Both the position numbers and the translations under genes were made by a program. DNA of 64,000 bases from JBBDWK01 sp040902885. Lineage in GTDB: Bacteria > Acidobacteriota > Terriglobia > Bryobacterales > Bryobacteraceae. Positions within the stretch are counted from its first letter, which is position 1. Every line of letters starts with the position of its first letter. Shown here piece by piece: positions 7,524 to 15,656 of the stretch. The notes beneath the pieces were generated by a model. The model was not told where the DNA came from. It did no database searches and saw nothing but the letters and a program-made list of their open reading frames with translations. The stretch covers positions 1 through 64,000 of the forward strand of contig JBBDWK010000096.1 in the NCBI GenBank assembly GCA_040902885.1, read 5' to 3'.

Positions 7524-8390
7524 CTACCGCGCCCGGTAGCGCATCCAGGCTTCGAGAAAATCCTTGCCTTTAAAGCGAACAGTGCGGGCGTCGACAATCT
7601 CCGCGCCCGGCAGCAGACCGGCGTCGATTCCCAGGGCGCTGCGCGTGGTGAATTCGATCTCGAACGTGACCGGTCCTTCGAGCTTGTAGGGTCTGACCTT
7701 GCCGATCTTCGCCATGGCGCGCTGCGCCGAACCTTCGATCAGGCTGCGCGCTGCAACCGCCGAGAGAGTCAGGCACGTATAGTTGGAGAAGCCTTCCTTG
7801 ACCACGGCGAACTCGGCGTCGGGCACAATGGCTCGCAGATCGTCGGCCGCCGCCTGATCGCCGGTCAGCAGGATGACCGGGATGTTGTACCAGCCGGCCA
7901 AAGCGGCGCGCGTTTCAATCTCGCCCACGGGCTTGCCGTTCATCTTCATGGTCTGAATGCCGAGCGAGCTGTAGCTGTGGGCCATGATGCCGCCGCGCAC
8001 GTTGGCGCGCGCGTGCTGCCCGAGGAAGGCAATGGCCGAATAGCCGCGCTCCATGGTCATGGTGATGCCGAGTCCGCCCATCAGGAGTTTGGCCCTGGGA
8101 TGGATGGTGAGAGCGGAAAGGGTCTGGCTGCCATCGTGCCCGTCCCAGACGACGACCTCGTCGGCGCCTCCCTTCAGGAAGCCGTCCACCGCGGCGTTGA
8201 TCTCACCGGTGAGCAACTGCCGCATATCGGCGTCCTTGGGGTCGCTCTGGTCCTGGCGGCAGACGCCGGCCACGCCCTCGGCGTCCGTGATGACGAAGAT
8301 GCGTTTGGGCGACTGCGCCCGAAGAGCGGGCAGCGCGGGGAGGAGCGAGAGGAGTGTTCTTCGTGTCAAGCTATAAATCTTGCCGTTCAA
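7524..8390 (-). CDS. M55 family D-aminopeptidase (DppA-like), exported
   Basis: A 288-residue zinc peptidase-like protein. A short basic N-terminus with TRRTLLSLLPALPALRA looks like an export signal, which is unusual since DppA of Bacillus is cytoplasmic. Metal motifs of the family are visible: DAEG near residue 34, WDGHDG near 100 and the GQHAR histidine near 145. M55 enzymes cleave D-amino-acid peptides, for instance recycled peptidoglycan fragments. It is convergent with the flavoprotein gene, only 3 bases apart. Confidence 0.88.
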   Translation of the reverse strand: MNGKIYSLTRRTLLSLLPALPALRAQSPKRIFVITDAEGVAGVCRQDQSDPKDADMRQLLTGEINAAVDGFLKGGADEVVVWDGHDGSQTLSALTIHPRAKLLMGGLGITMTMERGYSAIAFLGQHARANVRGGIMAHSYSSLGIQTMKMNGKPVGEIETRAALAGWYNIPVILLTGDQAAADDLRAIVPDAEFAVVKEGFSNYTCLTLSAVAARSLIEGSAQRAMAKIGKVRPYKLEGPVTFEIEFTTRSALGIDAGLLPGAEIVDARTVRFKGKDFLEAWMRYRAR

Positions 8391-8537
8391 GCGAAGATGA
8401 TAGCAGTTTCTGGTTCGGTCTTTGCAGACCGATCACACCACCTTGGTGAGCGTCACGGAAGTCAACCGCTGGTTCCCGCCGCCGCAGACCTAGGACAATT
8501 TTCTGGTTGAAATCGGCATCCGCCTGAAATCGGGGCC

Positions 8538-8855
8538 TCATGAATGCGGGCTGCGAGTTCTCTGCCGCGTTTCCCTCAGCCTGGAATAAAGACCCGTATG
8601 CTTCTGTTGTGCCTGCTTGCGCAACAGTTCGAACTCTTGTTTGCCCTCTGCTAGATACCGGTCGACGGCTTCCTTGTTTGCCAGGTAAAAGGTGAGTGCC
8701 CCATAGATCTGTTCAAGGGTCAGCGCCGGGAAGGATTCCGCGATCCCCTCGGGAGATTCCCCTCGCAGGAAGGCATAGACCACGGAATCCAAAGAGACTC
8801 GGGTGGCCTCGATGTAGTACCCGCCGTTCCGTTGCGCGACATATTCCTTGGCCAT
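8538..8855 (-). CDS. DUF433-family protein (putative antitoxin)
   Basis: A 105-residue protein with the DUF433 core: ATRVSLDSVVYAFLRGESPEGIAESFPALTLE-type helix-turn-helix (residues about 16-50) followed by a Tyr/Leu-rich helix. DUF433 proteins are winged or ribbon HTH factors often encoded next to PIN or other toxins. No such toxin stands beside it here, so it may be an orphan. The C-terminal 30 residues are basic and probably disordered. The 147 bases between it and the M55 gene hold no convincing gene. Confidence 0.8.
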   Translation of the reverse strand: MAKEYVAQRNGGYYIEATRVSLDSVVYAFLRGESPEGIAESFPALTLEQIYGALTFYLANKEAVDRYLAEGKQEFELLRKQAQQKHTGLYSRLRETRQRTRSPHS

Positions 8856-8909
8856 GGCAGATCCTCTTTCCAGTATAGAGGTCAGCGGGCCGCGTCGCTT
8901 CGAGCCCGG

Positions 8910-9554
8910 CTACGGCTTGCGCGCTGCCGCCAGGATCTTCCTCAGATCCCAAGTGCTCTTGAATATCTTTCCGCCGGATTCCTCCGCCAGTTCAGACATG
9001 AGCCGCGCCGTAATGGCAGGGAAAGGATAAGTGCGTGTCCACCGGTCCACCGGAGTTTCCCGTCCGGCAACCCGCTGGACCGCGATTCCGTATAACCGCG
9101 CGTCGGCCCCGCTGAGTGCCGCCTTGAGAGTATCGAGATTGGCGCTGAGGTTTGGGTCCTCGCTGCCAAAGAAGACAATGACCGCTCGCTTCCGCTCGGT
9201 CGAATCGTCCCGCCCGAATTCTCCGCAGGCCTGCTTCAGCGCCGCCACGAGGTCAACCGTCAGGTTCGAGTTGATCTGCACCCCGCCCATCCCAACGCCG
9301 ACTCGAACACCGGCCCGCTGCAGCGCGTCCGCAAGTTCATCACGGTCTTCCGTGAGCGGCAGTAGCACCCGAGCCGTCCTCTGGAAGCCGATCACGCCGG
9401 CGCGGCCGGCGCCCTCAAAGGCGCGCGGGTGTATCAACCCCGTCGTGTGCTCCGTTCCGGGAGACGTCTCCAGAACGAGCATGGAATCCAGTGGCTGCCC
9501 GCACAGGACTCCGAGGGATAGAAGTGAGACGCACACCAGGCGCAAGACCGTCAT
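8910..9554 (-). CDS. exported VWFA-like protein
   Basis: A 214-residue protein with a clear Sec signal (MTVLRLVCVSLLSLGVLCG) followed by a short von Willebrand A-like fold. MLVLETSPG replaces the usual MIDAS DxSxS, and the VIFFGSEDPN strand resembles later A-domain strands. It belongs to the style of secreted VWFA proteins common in acidobacteria, but the metal site looks lost. Start 9554 is chosen because the signal peptide begins there; an upstream in-frame start at 9644 adds 30 non-signal residues. Confidence 0.7.
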   Translation of the reverse strand: MTVLRLVCVSLLSLGVLCGQPLDSMLVLETSPGTEHTTGLIHPRAFEGAGRAGVIGFQRTARVLLPLTEDRDELADALQRAGVRVGVGMGGVQINSNLTVDLVAALKQACGEFGRDDSTERKRAVIVFFGSEDPNLSANLDTLKAALSGADARLYGIAVQRVAGRETPVDRWTRTYPFPAITARLMSELAEESGGKIFKSTWDLRKILAAARKP

Positions 9555-9629
9555 ACTGCCGTATACGGACGCCGTGCCGCTTGACGTGGTTTCGGGTGTG
9601 TGCAGGCGCATTACTGTAGAATCGCCTGA

Positions 9630-11432
9630 GTGGGAACGAAGCACGGTCCGGATGACAAAGGCATCACGACGGACCTCCGCAACATCTTTCAGGGGCTGAT
9701 CTCCGCCGCACTGGGCGCTGGCCTTGCGCCCGTCGTGGTCGCCGGCTGGAAGCGATTCCGCCCGGACGACCCGCCTGAGTGGCTGCAGGGCACCGTCGCT
9801 CCTATCGTTGGTGCGGTCGTCCTGTTTGCAAGCTGGTTTGTGATGAGATTGATCTCGCGGGCAGCAACGCGCCGCAGGCGTGCGACCGCGCGAGCCAAAG
9901 GAGACAGGCTTTCAGTGTACGTCGCCCGCTTCGGCGAAGACAAAGAAAGCGAAACCACGCGGAAAAATGTGATCGACTCGATTGTGAGAGAACTCGGCAA
10001 GGAGCGCGTTGAGGTGCTTCCTGCCGGCATCGACCTTCGTTTGACGGAAGGCGTGAGTTCCGACGTAGCGGCCCACGACGCCGCGCACAAAGCCCGCTCC
10101 CTCCTCAAGAAGAAGGGCGGCGACTTACTGATTTGGGGACAACTCCTCTCGATGGAGGGGAGGGCGGTCGTTGAGTTGCGATTTGTCTCTGCCAACCACG
10201 ACGGCTCGGAGGGCCAGCGCTTCGGTTTCACGAGCAAACTGATGCTGGAAACGGACTTTGGCCCCGAGATGGGGGCAGCACTCGCGGCCGTATCCAGCGC
10301 TCTGGCCGCACCAGTCTTCCGAGACGCGGGCAAGTACCTTGCGCGAACCCTGGTTCCTGTCGCCGAGCGCCTCGCGCCGCTCATTCGGAACATCCCCACT
10401 TCCATGCGTGAGGATGATCGCGCGAGGTTGCTCTTTTCTTATGGATTGATTCAGACCGTCATCGGAGAACAATCGGGCGAATCCGCTCGCCTGGAGGAAG
10501 CGGTCGCGGCCTTCCGCGAGATGTTGCGGGAATGGACGCGCGAGCGGGTGCCACTGGATTGGGCGATGACGCAGAACAACCTGGGCAACGCACTAGGGAG
10601 GCTGGGAGAGCGGGAGAGCGGCACCGCTCGTCTGGGGGAAGCGGTGGCAGCCTATCGCGAGGCGCTGCGGGAATGGACGCGCGAGCGGACGCCACTAGAC
10701 TGGGCGATGACGCAGAACAACCTGGGCAATGCGCTACGGAGTTTGGGAGAGCGAGAGAGCGGCACCGCTCGTCTGGAGGAAGCTGTGGCGGCCTGTCGCG
10801 AGGCGCTGCTGGAACGGACGCGCCCGCGCGTGCCACTGGACTGGGCGATGACGCAGAACAATTTGGGTAACGCGCTGACGAGGTTGGGAGAGCGGGAGAG
10901 CGGAACCGGACGTCTGGAGCAAGCGGTGGCGGCCTATCGCGAGGCGCTGCAGGAGAGAACGCGGGAGCGCGTGCCACTGGATTGGGCGATGACGCAGAAC
11001 AACCTGGGCAACGCATTATGGAGGTTGGGAGAGCGGNNNNNNNNNNNNNNNNNNNNNNNNNNNNNNNNNNNNNNNNNNNNNNNNNNNNNNNNNNNNNNNN
11101 NNNNNNNNNNNNNNNNNNNNNNNNNNNNNNNNNNNNGCACCGCTCGTCTGGAGGAAGCCGTGGCGGCCTATCACGAGGCACTGCGGGAAAGAACACGCGA
11201 GCGGGCGCCATTAGACTGGGCGATGACGCAGAACAACCTCGGCATCGCACTATGCAGTTTGGGAGAGCGGGAGAGCGGAACCGGGCGCCTGGGGGAAGCG
11301 ATGACGGCCTATCGCAAGGCGCTCGAAGTGTTTAGTGAAGATACCTCCCCGCACTTCCACTCCATAGCTCTCTCAAACCTGAGCCGAGTTCAGGAGATGC
11401 TGCATGCCCGGCAATCCGCTGCCGGCGCTTGA
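9630..11432 (+). CDS. membrane-anchored sensor-like protein with tandem TPR-type repeats (contains assembly gap)
   Basis: A protein of about 600 residues as assembled. Residues about 15-80 hold two hydrophobic segments with an arginine-rich cluster (RRRRATARAKG). Residues about 90-200 form an alpha/beta domain (LSVYVARFGED, DLLIWGQLL). From about residue 285, 47-residue repeats follow with the core PLDWAMTQNNLGNAL and ESGTARLEEAVAAYREAL, a TPR variant found in large repeat proteins attached to varied signalling domains. A 100-N gap lies inside the repeats, so the true copy number and length are unknown. It starts at GTG 9630, 75 bases from the divergent VWFA gene. Function unknown. Confidence 0.8.
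   Translation: MGTKHGPDDKGITTDLRNIFQGLISAALGAGLAPVVVAGWKRFRPDDPPEWLQGTVAPIVGAVVLFASWFVMRLISRAATRRRRATARAKGDRLSVYVARFGEDKESETTRKNVIDSIVRELGKERVEVLPAGIDLRLTEGVSSDVAAHDAAHKARSLLKKKGGDLLIWGQLLSMEGRAVVELRFVSANHDGSEGQRFGFTSKLMLETDFGPEMGAALAAVSSALAAPVFRDAGKYLARTLVPVAERLAPLIRNIPTSMREDDRARLLFSYGLIQTVIGEQSGESARLEEAVAAFREMLREWTRERVPLDWAMTQNNLGNALGRLGERESGTARLGEAVAAYREALREWTRERTPLDWAMTQNNLGNALRSLGERESGTARLEEAVAACREALLERTRPRVPLDWAMTQNNLGNALTRLGERESGTGRLEQAVAAYREALQERTRERVPLDWAMTQNNLGNALWRLGERXXXXXXXXXXXXXXXXXXXXXXXXXXXXXXXXXXTARLEEAVAAYHEALRERTRERAPLDWAMTQNNLGIALCSLGERESGTGRLGEAMTAYRKALEVFSEDTSPHFHSIALSNLSRVQEMLHARQSAAGA
10485..11326 (+). repeat. 141-bp in-frame tandem repeats in the TPR-type gene
   Basis: The motif GGGCGATGACGCAGAACAA recurs at 10561, 10702, 10843 and 10984, each exactly 141 bases apart, and again at 11218 after the gap. 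High identity at the DNA level, including synonymous sites, implies recent duplication or gene conversion. It is a coding repeat encoding 47-residue units. Confidence 0.92.
11037..11136. other. assembly gap of 100 Ns
   Basis: Exactly 100 unknown bases, the conventional placeholder for an unsized scaffold gap. The unit spanning it measures 234 bases instead of 141, so the placeholder is not the true length. From the repeat phase the real content should be 7 bases plus a multiple of 141. Confidence 0.97.
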
Positions 11433-11463
11433 GGCCGCCAACCCCAAGGTACCGGCGGTGCAA

Positions 11464-11967
11464 TTACCTTCCTACCGGATTCAGAATCCGATGCAAATCC
11501 AGTGAAGGAGGCCGTACCGGAGTTTGACTCAACATCACATGCACCTGGCCGCGATGGTGCGTCTGGTGATTGAAGAGGTGGCCGATCGCCACGGGCGCGG
11601 CCTCAACGCACTCCATCCCACTGCTGTTCGTGTACTGGATCGACGCGCCAAGAAAGTCCGCGGGCAGGCGTTCGAAGAAACGTTCGATGAGCGTGTCCTG
11701 CTCGCGTCTGGCGGACCGTAACTCGGAAAATTCATCGAACAGAATAGTGGTCAGAACAGGCGTCGTGCGGCCGGTTCCCTCAAATCGCGCCATCCAGATC
11801 CGGTCGCCAAGCAAGATGTGGTTCAGCAGGCCGTGAATGCTGCCGAACGAGCCCTCGCGCTGTTTCCGATACTCCACATCGTCCAGCTCCGCGCACTTCT
11901 CGAAAAACCGCTCGTTGGCAGTGCGGTTGTAGCGGGCAAGCATCTGGAAATAACACACCAGGTCCAT
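11464..11967 (-). CDS. DinB-family protein
   Basis: A 167-residue four-helix-bundle protein of the DinB/DUF664 type. The metal-binding histidines expected for the family are seen in LLNHILLGDRIW (about residue 50) and in the C-terminal HLFNHQTHHRGQVH cluster (about 128-142). Members bind a divalent metal; some are thiol-dependent transferases such as bacillithiol or mycothiol enzymes. It converges with the TPR-type gene and is not in an obvious operon. Substrate unknown. Confidence 0.88.
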   Translation of the reverse strand: MDLVCYFQMLARYNRTANERFFEKCAELDDVEYRKQREGSFGSIHGLLNHILLGDRIWMARFEGTGRTTPVLTTILFDEFSELRSARREQDTLIERFFERLPADFLGASIQYTNSSGMECVEAAPVAIGHLFNHQTHHRGQVHVMLSQTPVRPPSLDLHRILNPVGR

Positions 11968-12008
11968 ACATCCGAGCTTACATCAGGCAGGCTGCTACAC
12001 TTGATCGG

Positions 12009-13070
12009 TTGGCGACCGTTTCTCTCCCAGCTCCCGCTATTCCAGCGCGCGCCTCCGCGCGGTGGATCATCACGCCCCGCGCCGACCTCGTATGGGTCAT
12101 CGGAAGCTCGCTGGCGGGCTATCTGTATCTCTTCCTGAATCTGGTTCTTCAGGTGCCGTTTACCTGGCTGTGGTGGTTCTGGTCCGTCGGGTTCGACGGC
12201 ACGCACATCTTCGGCACTGCCTCGCGAACCTTCTTCGACCGGCAGGCGCGCAGCGAGCGGCGTTTACTCCTGTTCGGTAGTTTGCTCTTCTTTTTTTCGC
12301 TCGGCCCGCTAATGGTGTGGTTCGGCTGGAAGCTCTGGCTCGCGATCCTGGTTGGAATCTGGGCTTACTACCATGTGATGCGGCAGCATTACGGCTTCCT
12401 GATGCTCTACAAAATCAAGAATCGGGACCTCGCTCCGCTCGATAACCGCCTGGACCGGGGCTTCCTGACGGCCATGCTGATCGCGCCGCCCTTCCTCCGG
12501 TTTTTTGTCAGGAGCCCCGAAGAACTCGGGCTTCCAAGGGAGATGGCGCTGGGGGCGCTGGTCCCTGGCCTCGAGCCGGCGCTGCTCGCCTGCGCGGGCG
12601 CGTTCGCGGCATTCTATATCGGCCGGCAGGCGGCCCAGGCGCGTGCCGGCCGGCCCTTGAACGTTCCGAAGCTGCTGCTGCTGGCGGGCGTAGTTCCGCT
12701 GCACTGGGCCACCTTCGCGTGGATGAGCTGGAAAGCCGCGGTTCCCACCGTGACCATCGTCCATAATCTGCAGTATCACGCGTTGATCTGGTTTCATAAC
12801 CGGAACCGGTACGGCGGCGAGCGGGCGGCCGCGCGCAACGGCCGTCTCCCGGTTACTCTGGCGGCGAGTCTGGCAGGCTATGTTGGATTCGCCCTTCTGT
12901 TCAGTCTTCTGTACCGCGTGCCGGGCTTCCATCTCGGGCGTATGTCGGACATGGCCTTCGGCTTCTTCTGCGGTTTCGGGCTCACGCATTATTATCTGGA
13001 CGCCCGCATCTGGCGGGTGCGCGAGGACCACGATCTGCGGCAGGCGCTCGGCCTGGGAACCTCGCCGTGA
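12009..13070 (+). CDS. polytopic membrane protein with repeated H-x4-H motifs, unknown function
   Basis: A 353-residue protein with about eight membrane helices. Histidines cluster at helix ends: H66 in DGTHIFG, H122-x4-H127 (YHVMRQHYGF), H252-x4-H257 (HNLQYHALIW), H263, and H327 in THYYLDARIW. Such spaced histidines resemble those of membrane di-iron or carotene-cleaving enzymes (fatty-acid hydroxylase, Brp/Blh types), though overall similarity to a named family cannot be claimed by eye. Start is TTG 12009 by default and may be later. Its stop overlaps the UbiB kinase start by 4 bases, making it the first gene of the cluster. Confidence 0.72.
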   Translation: MATVSLPAPAIPARASARWIITPRADLVWVIGSSLAGYLYLFLNLVLQVPFTWLWWFWSVGFDGTHIFGTASRTFFDRQARSERRLLLFGSLLFFFSLGPLMVWFGWKLWLAILVGIWAYYHVMRQHYGFLMLYKIKNRDLAPLDNRLDRGFLTAMLIAPPFLRFFVRSPEELGLPREMALGALVPGLEPALLACAGAFAAFYIGRQAAQARAGRPLNVPKLLLLAGVVPLHWATFAWMSWKAAVPTVTIVHNLQYHALIWFHNRNRYGGERAAARNGRLPVTLAASLAGYVGFALLFSLLYRVPGFHLGRMSDMAFGFFCGFGLTHYYLDARIWRVREDHDLRQALGLGTSP

Positions 13071-14728
13071 AGGGGCGTTTCGAGGGGTTTGCCTATCTCG
13101 CGCGGGTAATCGAGCTGATGGCCGTTCTTGCGCAACTGGGGGCGGTGCTGCTCTACAGGCGGCTGCGCAAGCGCCCGACGGAAGGTCCCTTGCTGGTGCG
13201 CGAGGCCTTCGAGAAGCTCAGCGGCAGCTTCATCAAGTTCGGACAGATCCTCTCTTTGCAGATCGACTCGCTGCCGCGCGAGTACTGCGATGCCCTTCTC
13301 GCGCTTCTGGACCGCGTGCCGCAGTTTCCGCCCGAGCAGGTCAGGCAGGTCTTTCTCGACGAGTTTCGCGCGGCGCCCGAGGATCTTTACCAGGAGTTCG
13401 ACTACAAGGCCATCGCTTCGGCTTCCATTGGCCAGGTGCATCGGGCGCGGCTCAAGGACGGCACGCCGGTGGCGGTGAAGGTTCAGCGGCCGGGCATCCG
13501 GATGGTCTTCGAGCGCGACAACTTCCTGTTGCGCGGCTCGATCCGCGTCATCTTCCTGTTCCGTATCCGAAGCATGTACTTCATGCGCGATCCGGTGCGC
13601 GAGCTATCCACATGGACCAACGACGAGCTCGACTACCGGCGGGAAGCGGCCTACGCCAAGCTGCTGGGCGATAACGCCGTCGAGACGCCCACCGAACGCG
13701 TGCCCCGCGTCTTCTGGGAGCTGACGGCGCACCGCGTGCTGACCATGGATTTTCTGGATGGTCCAAGCGTGGCCTCGTATCTGCGCATGGTGGAGCGGAA
13801 CGACGAGGCCGGTCTGCGGGCGCTGCGCGACCGAGGCTTCATTCCCGAGCGTTTCAGCTCCAACGTAATCTCCAACTTCCTGAGCGACGCGTTCCGCTTC
13901 GGGGTGTTCCACGCCGACCTGCATCCCGCCAATTTGTTAATTCTTCCCAAGAACGTGGTGGGCTACGTGGATTTCGGCATTGTCGCCACGCTGACTCCGG
14001 AAGCGCGCCGCAAACAGATCGAGCTGACGCTCGCCTATGCAAGCGGCAACGCCGATGCGATTTACGAAAGCTTCATCAGCATCTGCATGTTGAGCCCGGA
14101 CGCCGACCTGGAGGGCATGCGCACGCGGATTCAGGAGCTGGCCTCGGAGTGGTACGACGAGCCGGCCATCGCCGGGCGGGTGCGCTTCCGCGTGAGCGTC
14201 ACCAAGACCATGATGGACCTGCTCAGCATTTGCCAGAACTATGGGGTGCTGGTGGATCGCGAGATGATAAAGTACATCCGTTCAACGATTTTGGCGGACG
14301 GCTTGGTTTCACGGCTGGCGCCCGGCTTCGACCTGGCGCACGTGCTTCGGGAGGTAGTGGAAGGTTATCTGGAGGAGGAAGCACGGCAGAAAATCTTTTC
14401 GTTGGGCGGAGCTCTGGCCATGCTGGCGGACCTCACGGTCTGGATGCAGTCCGGGCCGGCCGGTCTGCTGCATGCGATGAACCTGCTGGAGCGGCGGCAG
14501 TTGCGCCTCCGGGCCGGGGTCAAGTCCAGCCCCGACCGGGACGCCAGACTGCGCGTCCGGGCTATTTTCGCGGGCGCGGTCTGGTGCGCGGGCGTGCTTG
14601 GACTGACTCTGGGAGACGGCTTTCCGGGAGCTAATTTCCGGCAAGTCCCCACTATCATTGCGGGGCTTTTTCTGGCACTATGGACCTTGTGGTTGCTGCG
14701 GCTGTTGCAGCGGCTGGCAGCCAGATAG
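13067..14728 (+). CDS. UbiB/ABC1 (AarF) family atypical kinase
   Basis: A 553-residue protein with the complete ABC1 signature: KFGQ at residues 57-60 (KxGQ motif), the alanine-rich loop ASASIGQVH, K138 in VAVKVQRPG, the HADLHPAN catalytic loop (H282-N289) and D302-F-G. Two hydrophobic helices close the C-terminus, as in UbiB and human COQ8. These proteins are ATPases or kinases that promote quinone biosynthesis or lipid handling at membranes. It follows the His-motif membrane protein with a GTGA overlap. A degenerate copy of the same family is encoded 0.9 kb downstream. Confidence 0.92.
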   Translation: MKGRFEGFAYLARVIELMAVLAQLGAVLLYRRLRKRPTEGPLLVREAFEKLSGSFIKFGQILSLQIDSLPREYCDALLALLDRVPQFPPEQVRQVFLDEFRAAPEDLYQEFDYKAIASASIGQVHRARLKDGTPVAVKVQRPGIRMVFERDNFLLRGSIRVIFLFRIRSMYFMRDPVRELSTWTNDELDYRREAAYAKLLGDNAVETPTERVPRVFWELTAHRVLTMDFLDGPSVASYLRMVERNDEAGLRALRDRGFIPERFSSNVISNFLSDAFRFGVFHADLHPANLLILPKNVVGYVDFGIVATLTPEARRKQIELTLAYASGNADAIYESFISICMLSPDADLEGMRTRIQELASEWYDEPAIAGRVRFRVSVTKTMMDLLSICQNYGVLVDREMIKYIRSTILADGLVSRLAPGFDLAHVLREVVEGYLEEEARQKIFSLGGALAMLADLTVWMQSGPAGLLHAMNLLERRQLRLRAGVKSSPDRDARLRVRAIFAGAVWCAGVLGLTLGDGFPGANFRQVPTIIAGLFLALWTLWLLRLLQRLAAR

Positions 14729-14758
14729 TTAAATACGATAACTAAAAGGAGAGGGAAT

Positions 14759-15157
14759 ATGCAGGAGCTAATTGGTTCAATGATACGTTTCACCACGGCC
14801 GCTACACTATTCGGCATGCAGCAAATTCCCAATGCCATGGCGGCAGCCATGAATCCGCAGTTGGCCGATCAGCGGCTCATGGAAGCGCTGGCTAAGTTCG
14901 GCGCGGCGCTCGATGCGCTCACGGACGTGGTTACGGCCGAGATGAGCGATGCCGACAAGTCCACTGTCGACAACGTGACCAGAGTGCAATCGGAACTGGT
15001 GAATCGCAGCCTGGTTTCGATCGCCAGCGTTCCGCAAATGGATCTTCGCGGGATGGTGGATACCACCGCGAATATTATGCGGAAGACCACGGACACGATC
15101 GCTGAGACCATGCGGGCCGCAAGCGGCGGACCGACGGTGAACGGCCAGGCCGCCTAG
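14759..15157 (+). CDS. phasin-like helical protein, paralogue A
   Basis: A 132-residue protein with no signal peptide, almost entirely predicted amphipathic helix. It begins MQELIGSMIRFTTAATLFGMQQ and shares that head and the tail motif MRKTTD with the next gene. Size, helix content and lack of cysteine or tryptophan recall phasins, the coats of polyester granules, but this is resemblance only. The ribosome binding site AAAAGGAGAGGGAAT is among the strongest in the window, so high expression is expected. It lies 30 bases after the UbiB kinase gene. Confidence 0.75.
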   Translation: MQELIGSMIRFTTAATLFGMQQIPNAMAAAMNPQLADQRLMEALAKFGAALDALTDVVTAEMSDADKSTVDNVTRVQSELVNRSLVSIASVPQMDLRGMVDTTANIMRKTTDTIAETMRAASGGPTVNGQAA

Positions 15158-15205
15158 CGCGGAGTTCCCGCCGGGCGGCGTTAAGATTGAATCAGGAGGA
15201 TTGGA

Positions 15206-15619
15206 ATGCAGGAATTGATCACTTCGATTATGCGCTTTACGACGGCGGTCACTCTCTTCGGCATGCAGCAGGTTCAAAACGCGGTAGGGATCGCCGCGGA
15301 TACGACCGGCGCGATCAACCGCTTCCGCGCGGAGCTCGACAAGCTCTCGGATGCGGTTGAACAGCATATCGACGACAGCAAGAAAGCCACTCTCGATAGC
15401 ATGCTCCGCGCGCAGGTCGATCTGGTGGATCGCGGTTTCACGGCGATGAACATGCAGGTTCTCGATCCCCGCGAGATGGTGCAGACCACCACGGACCTGA
15501 TGCGCAAGACCACCGACTCCCTGGTGGACATGATGAAGAAGACGGCGGACGGAGCGCAAACCTCCGGCGGCTCGGCGGAGCCGCAAAAGGCCTCCGAAGC
15601 TCTGGCCGGAGGAAAGTGA
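15206..15619 (+). CDS. phasin-like helical protein, paralogue B
   Basis: A 137-residue paralogue of the preceding protein: MQELITSIMRFTTAVTLFGMQQ, a central aspartate/lysine-rich helix (DDSKKATLDSML), then DPREMVQTTTDLMRKTTDSL and a glycine/serine-rich tail. AGGAGG stands 8 bases before the ATG. Tandem duplication with divergence in the middle suggests two partners coating or clustering on the same surface. No enzyme motif is visible. It stands 37 bases before the pseudokinase gene. Confidence 0.75.
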   Translation: MQELITSIMRFTTAVTLFGMQQVQNAVGIAADTTGAINRFRAELDKLSDAVEQHIDDSKKATLDSMLRAQVDLVDRGFTAMNMQVLDPREMVQTTTDLMRKTTDSLVDMMKKTADGAQTSGGSAEPQKASEALAGGK

Positions 15620-15656
15620 TCGTTTCCCCCCGCCTAGGAAACGCGAACCTCCTCTA

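Noticed and set aside
8425..8491. Protein-like tail (QTDHTTLVSVTEVNRWFPPPQT) before a TAG on the plus strand
   Set aside because: It has no start and no preceding gene in frame. It may be a gene remnant, but 22 codons are too few to support a call.
10485..11326. Regular repeats that might be a CRISPR array
   Set aside because: Units are 141 bases without spacers, stay in frame and encode TPR-like repeats.
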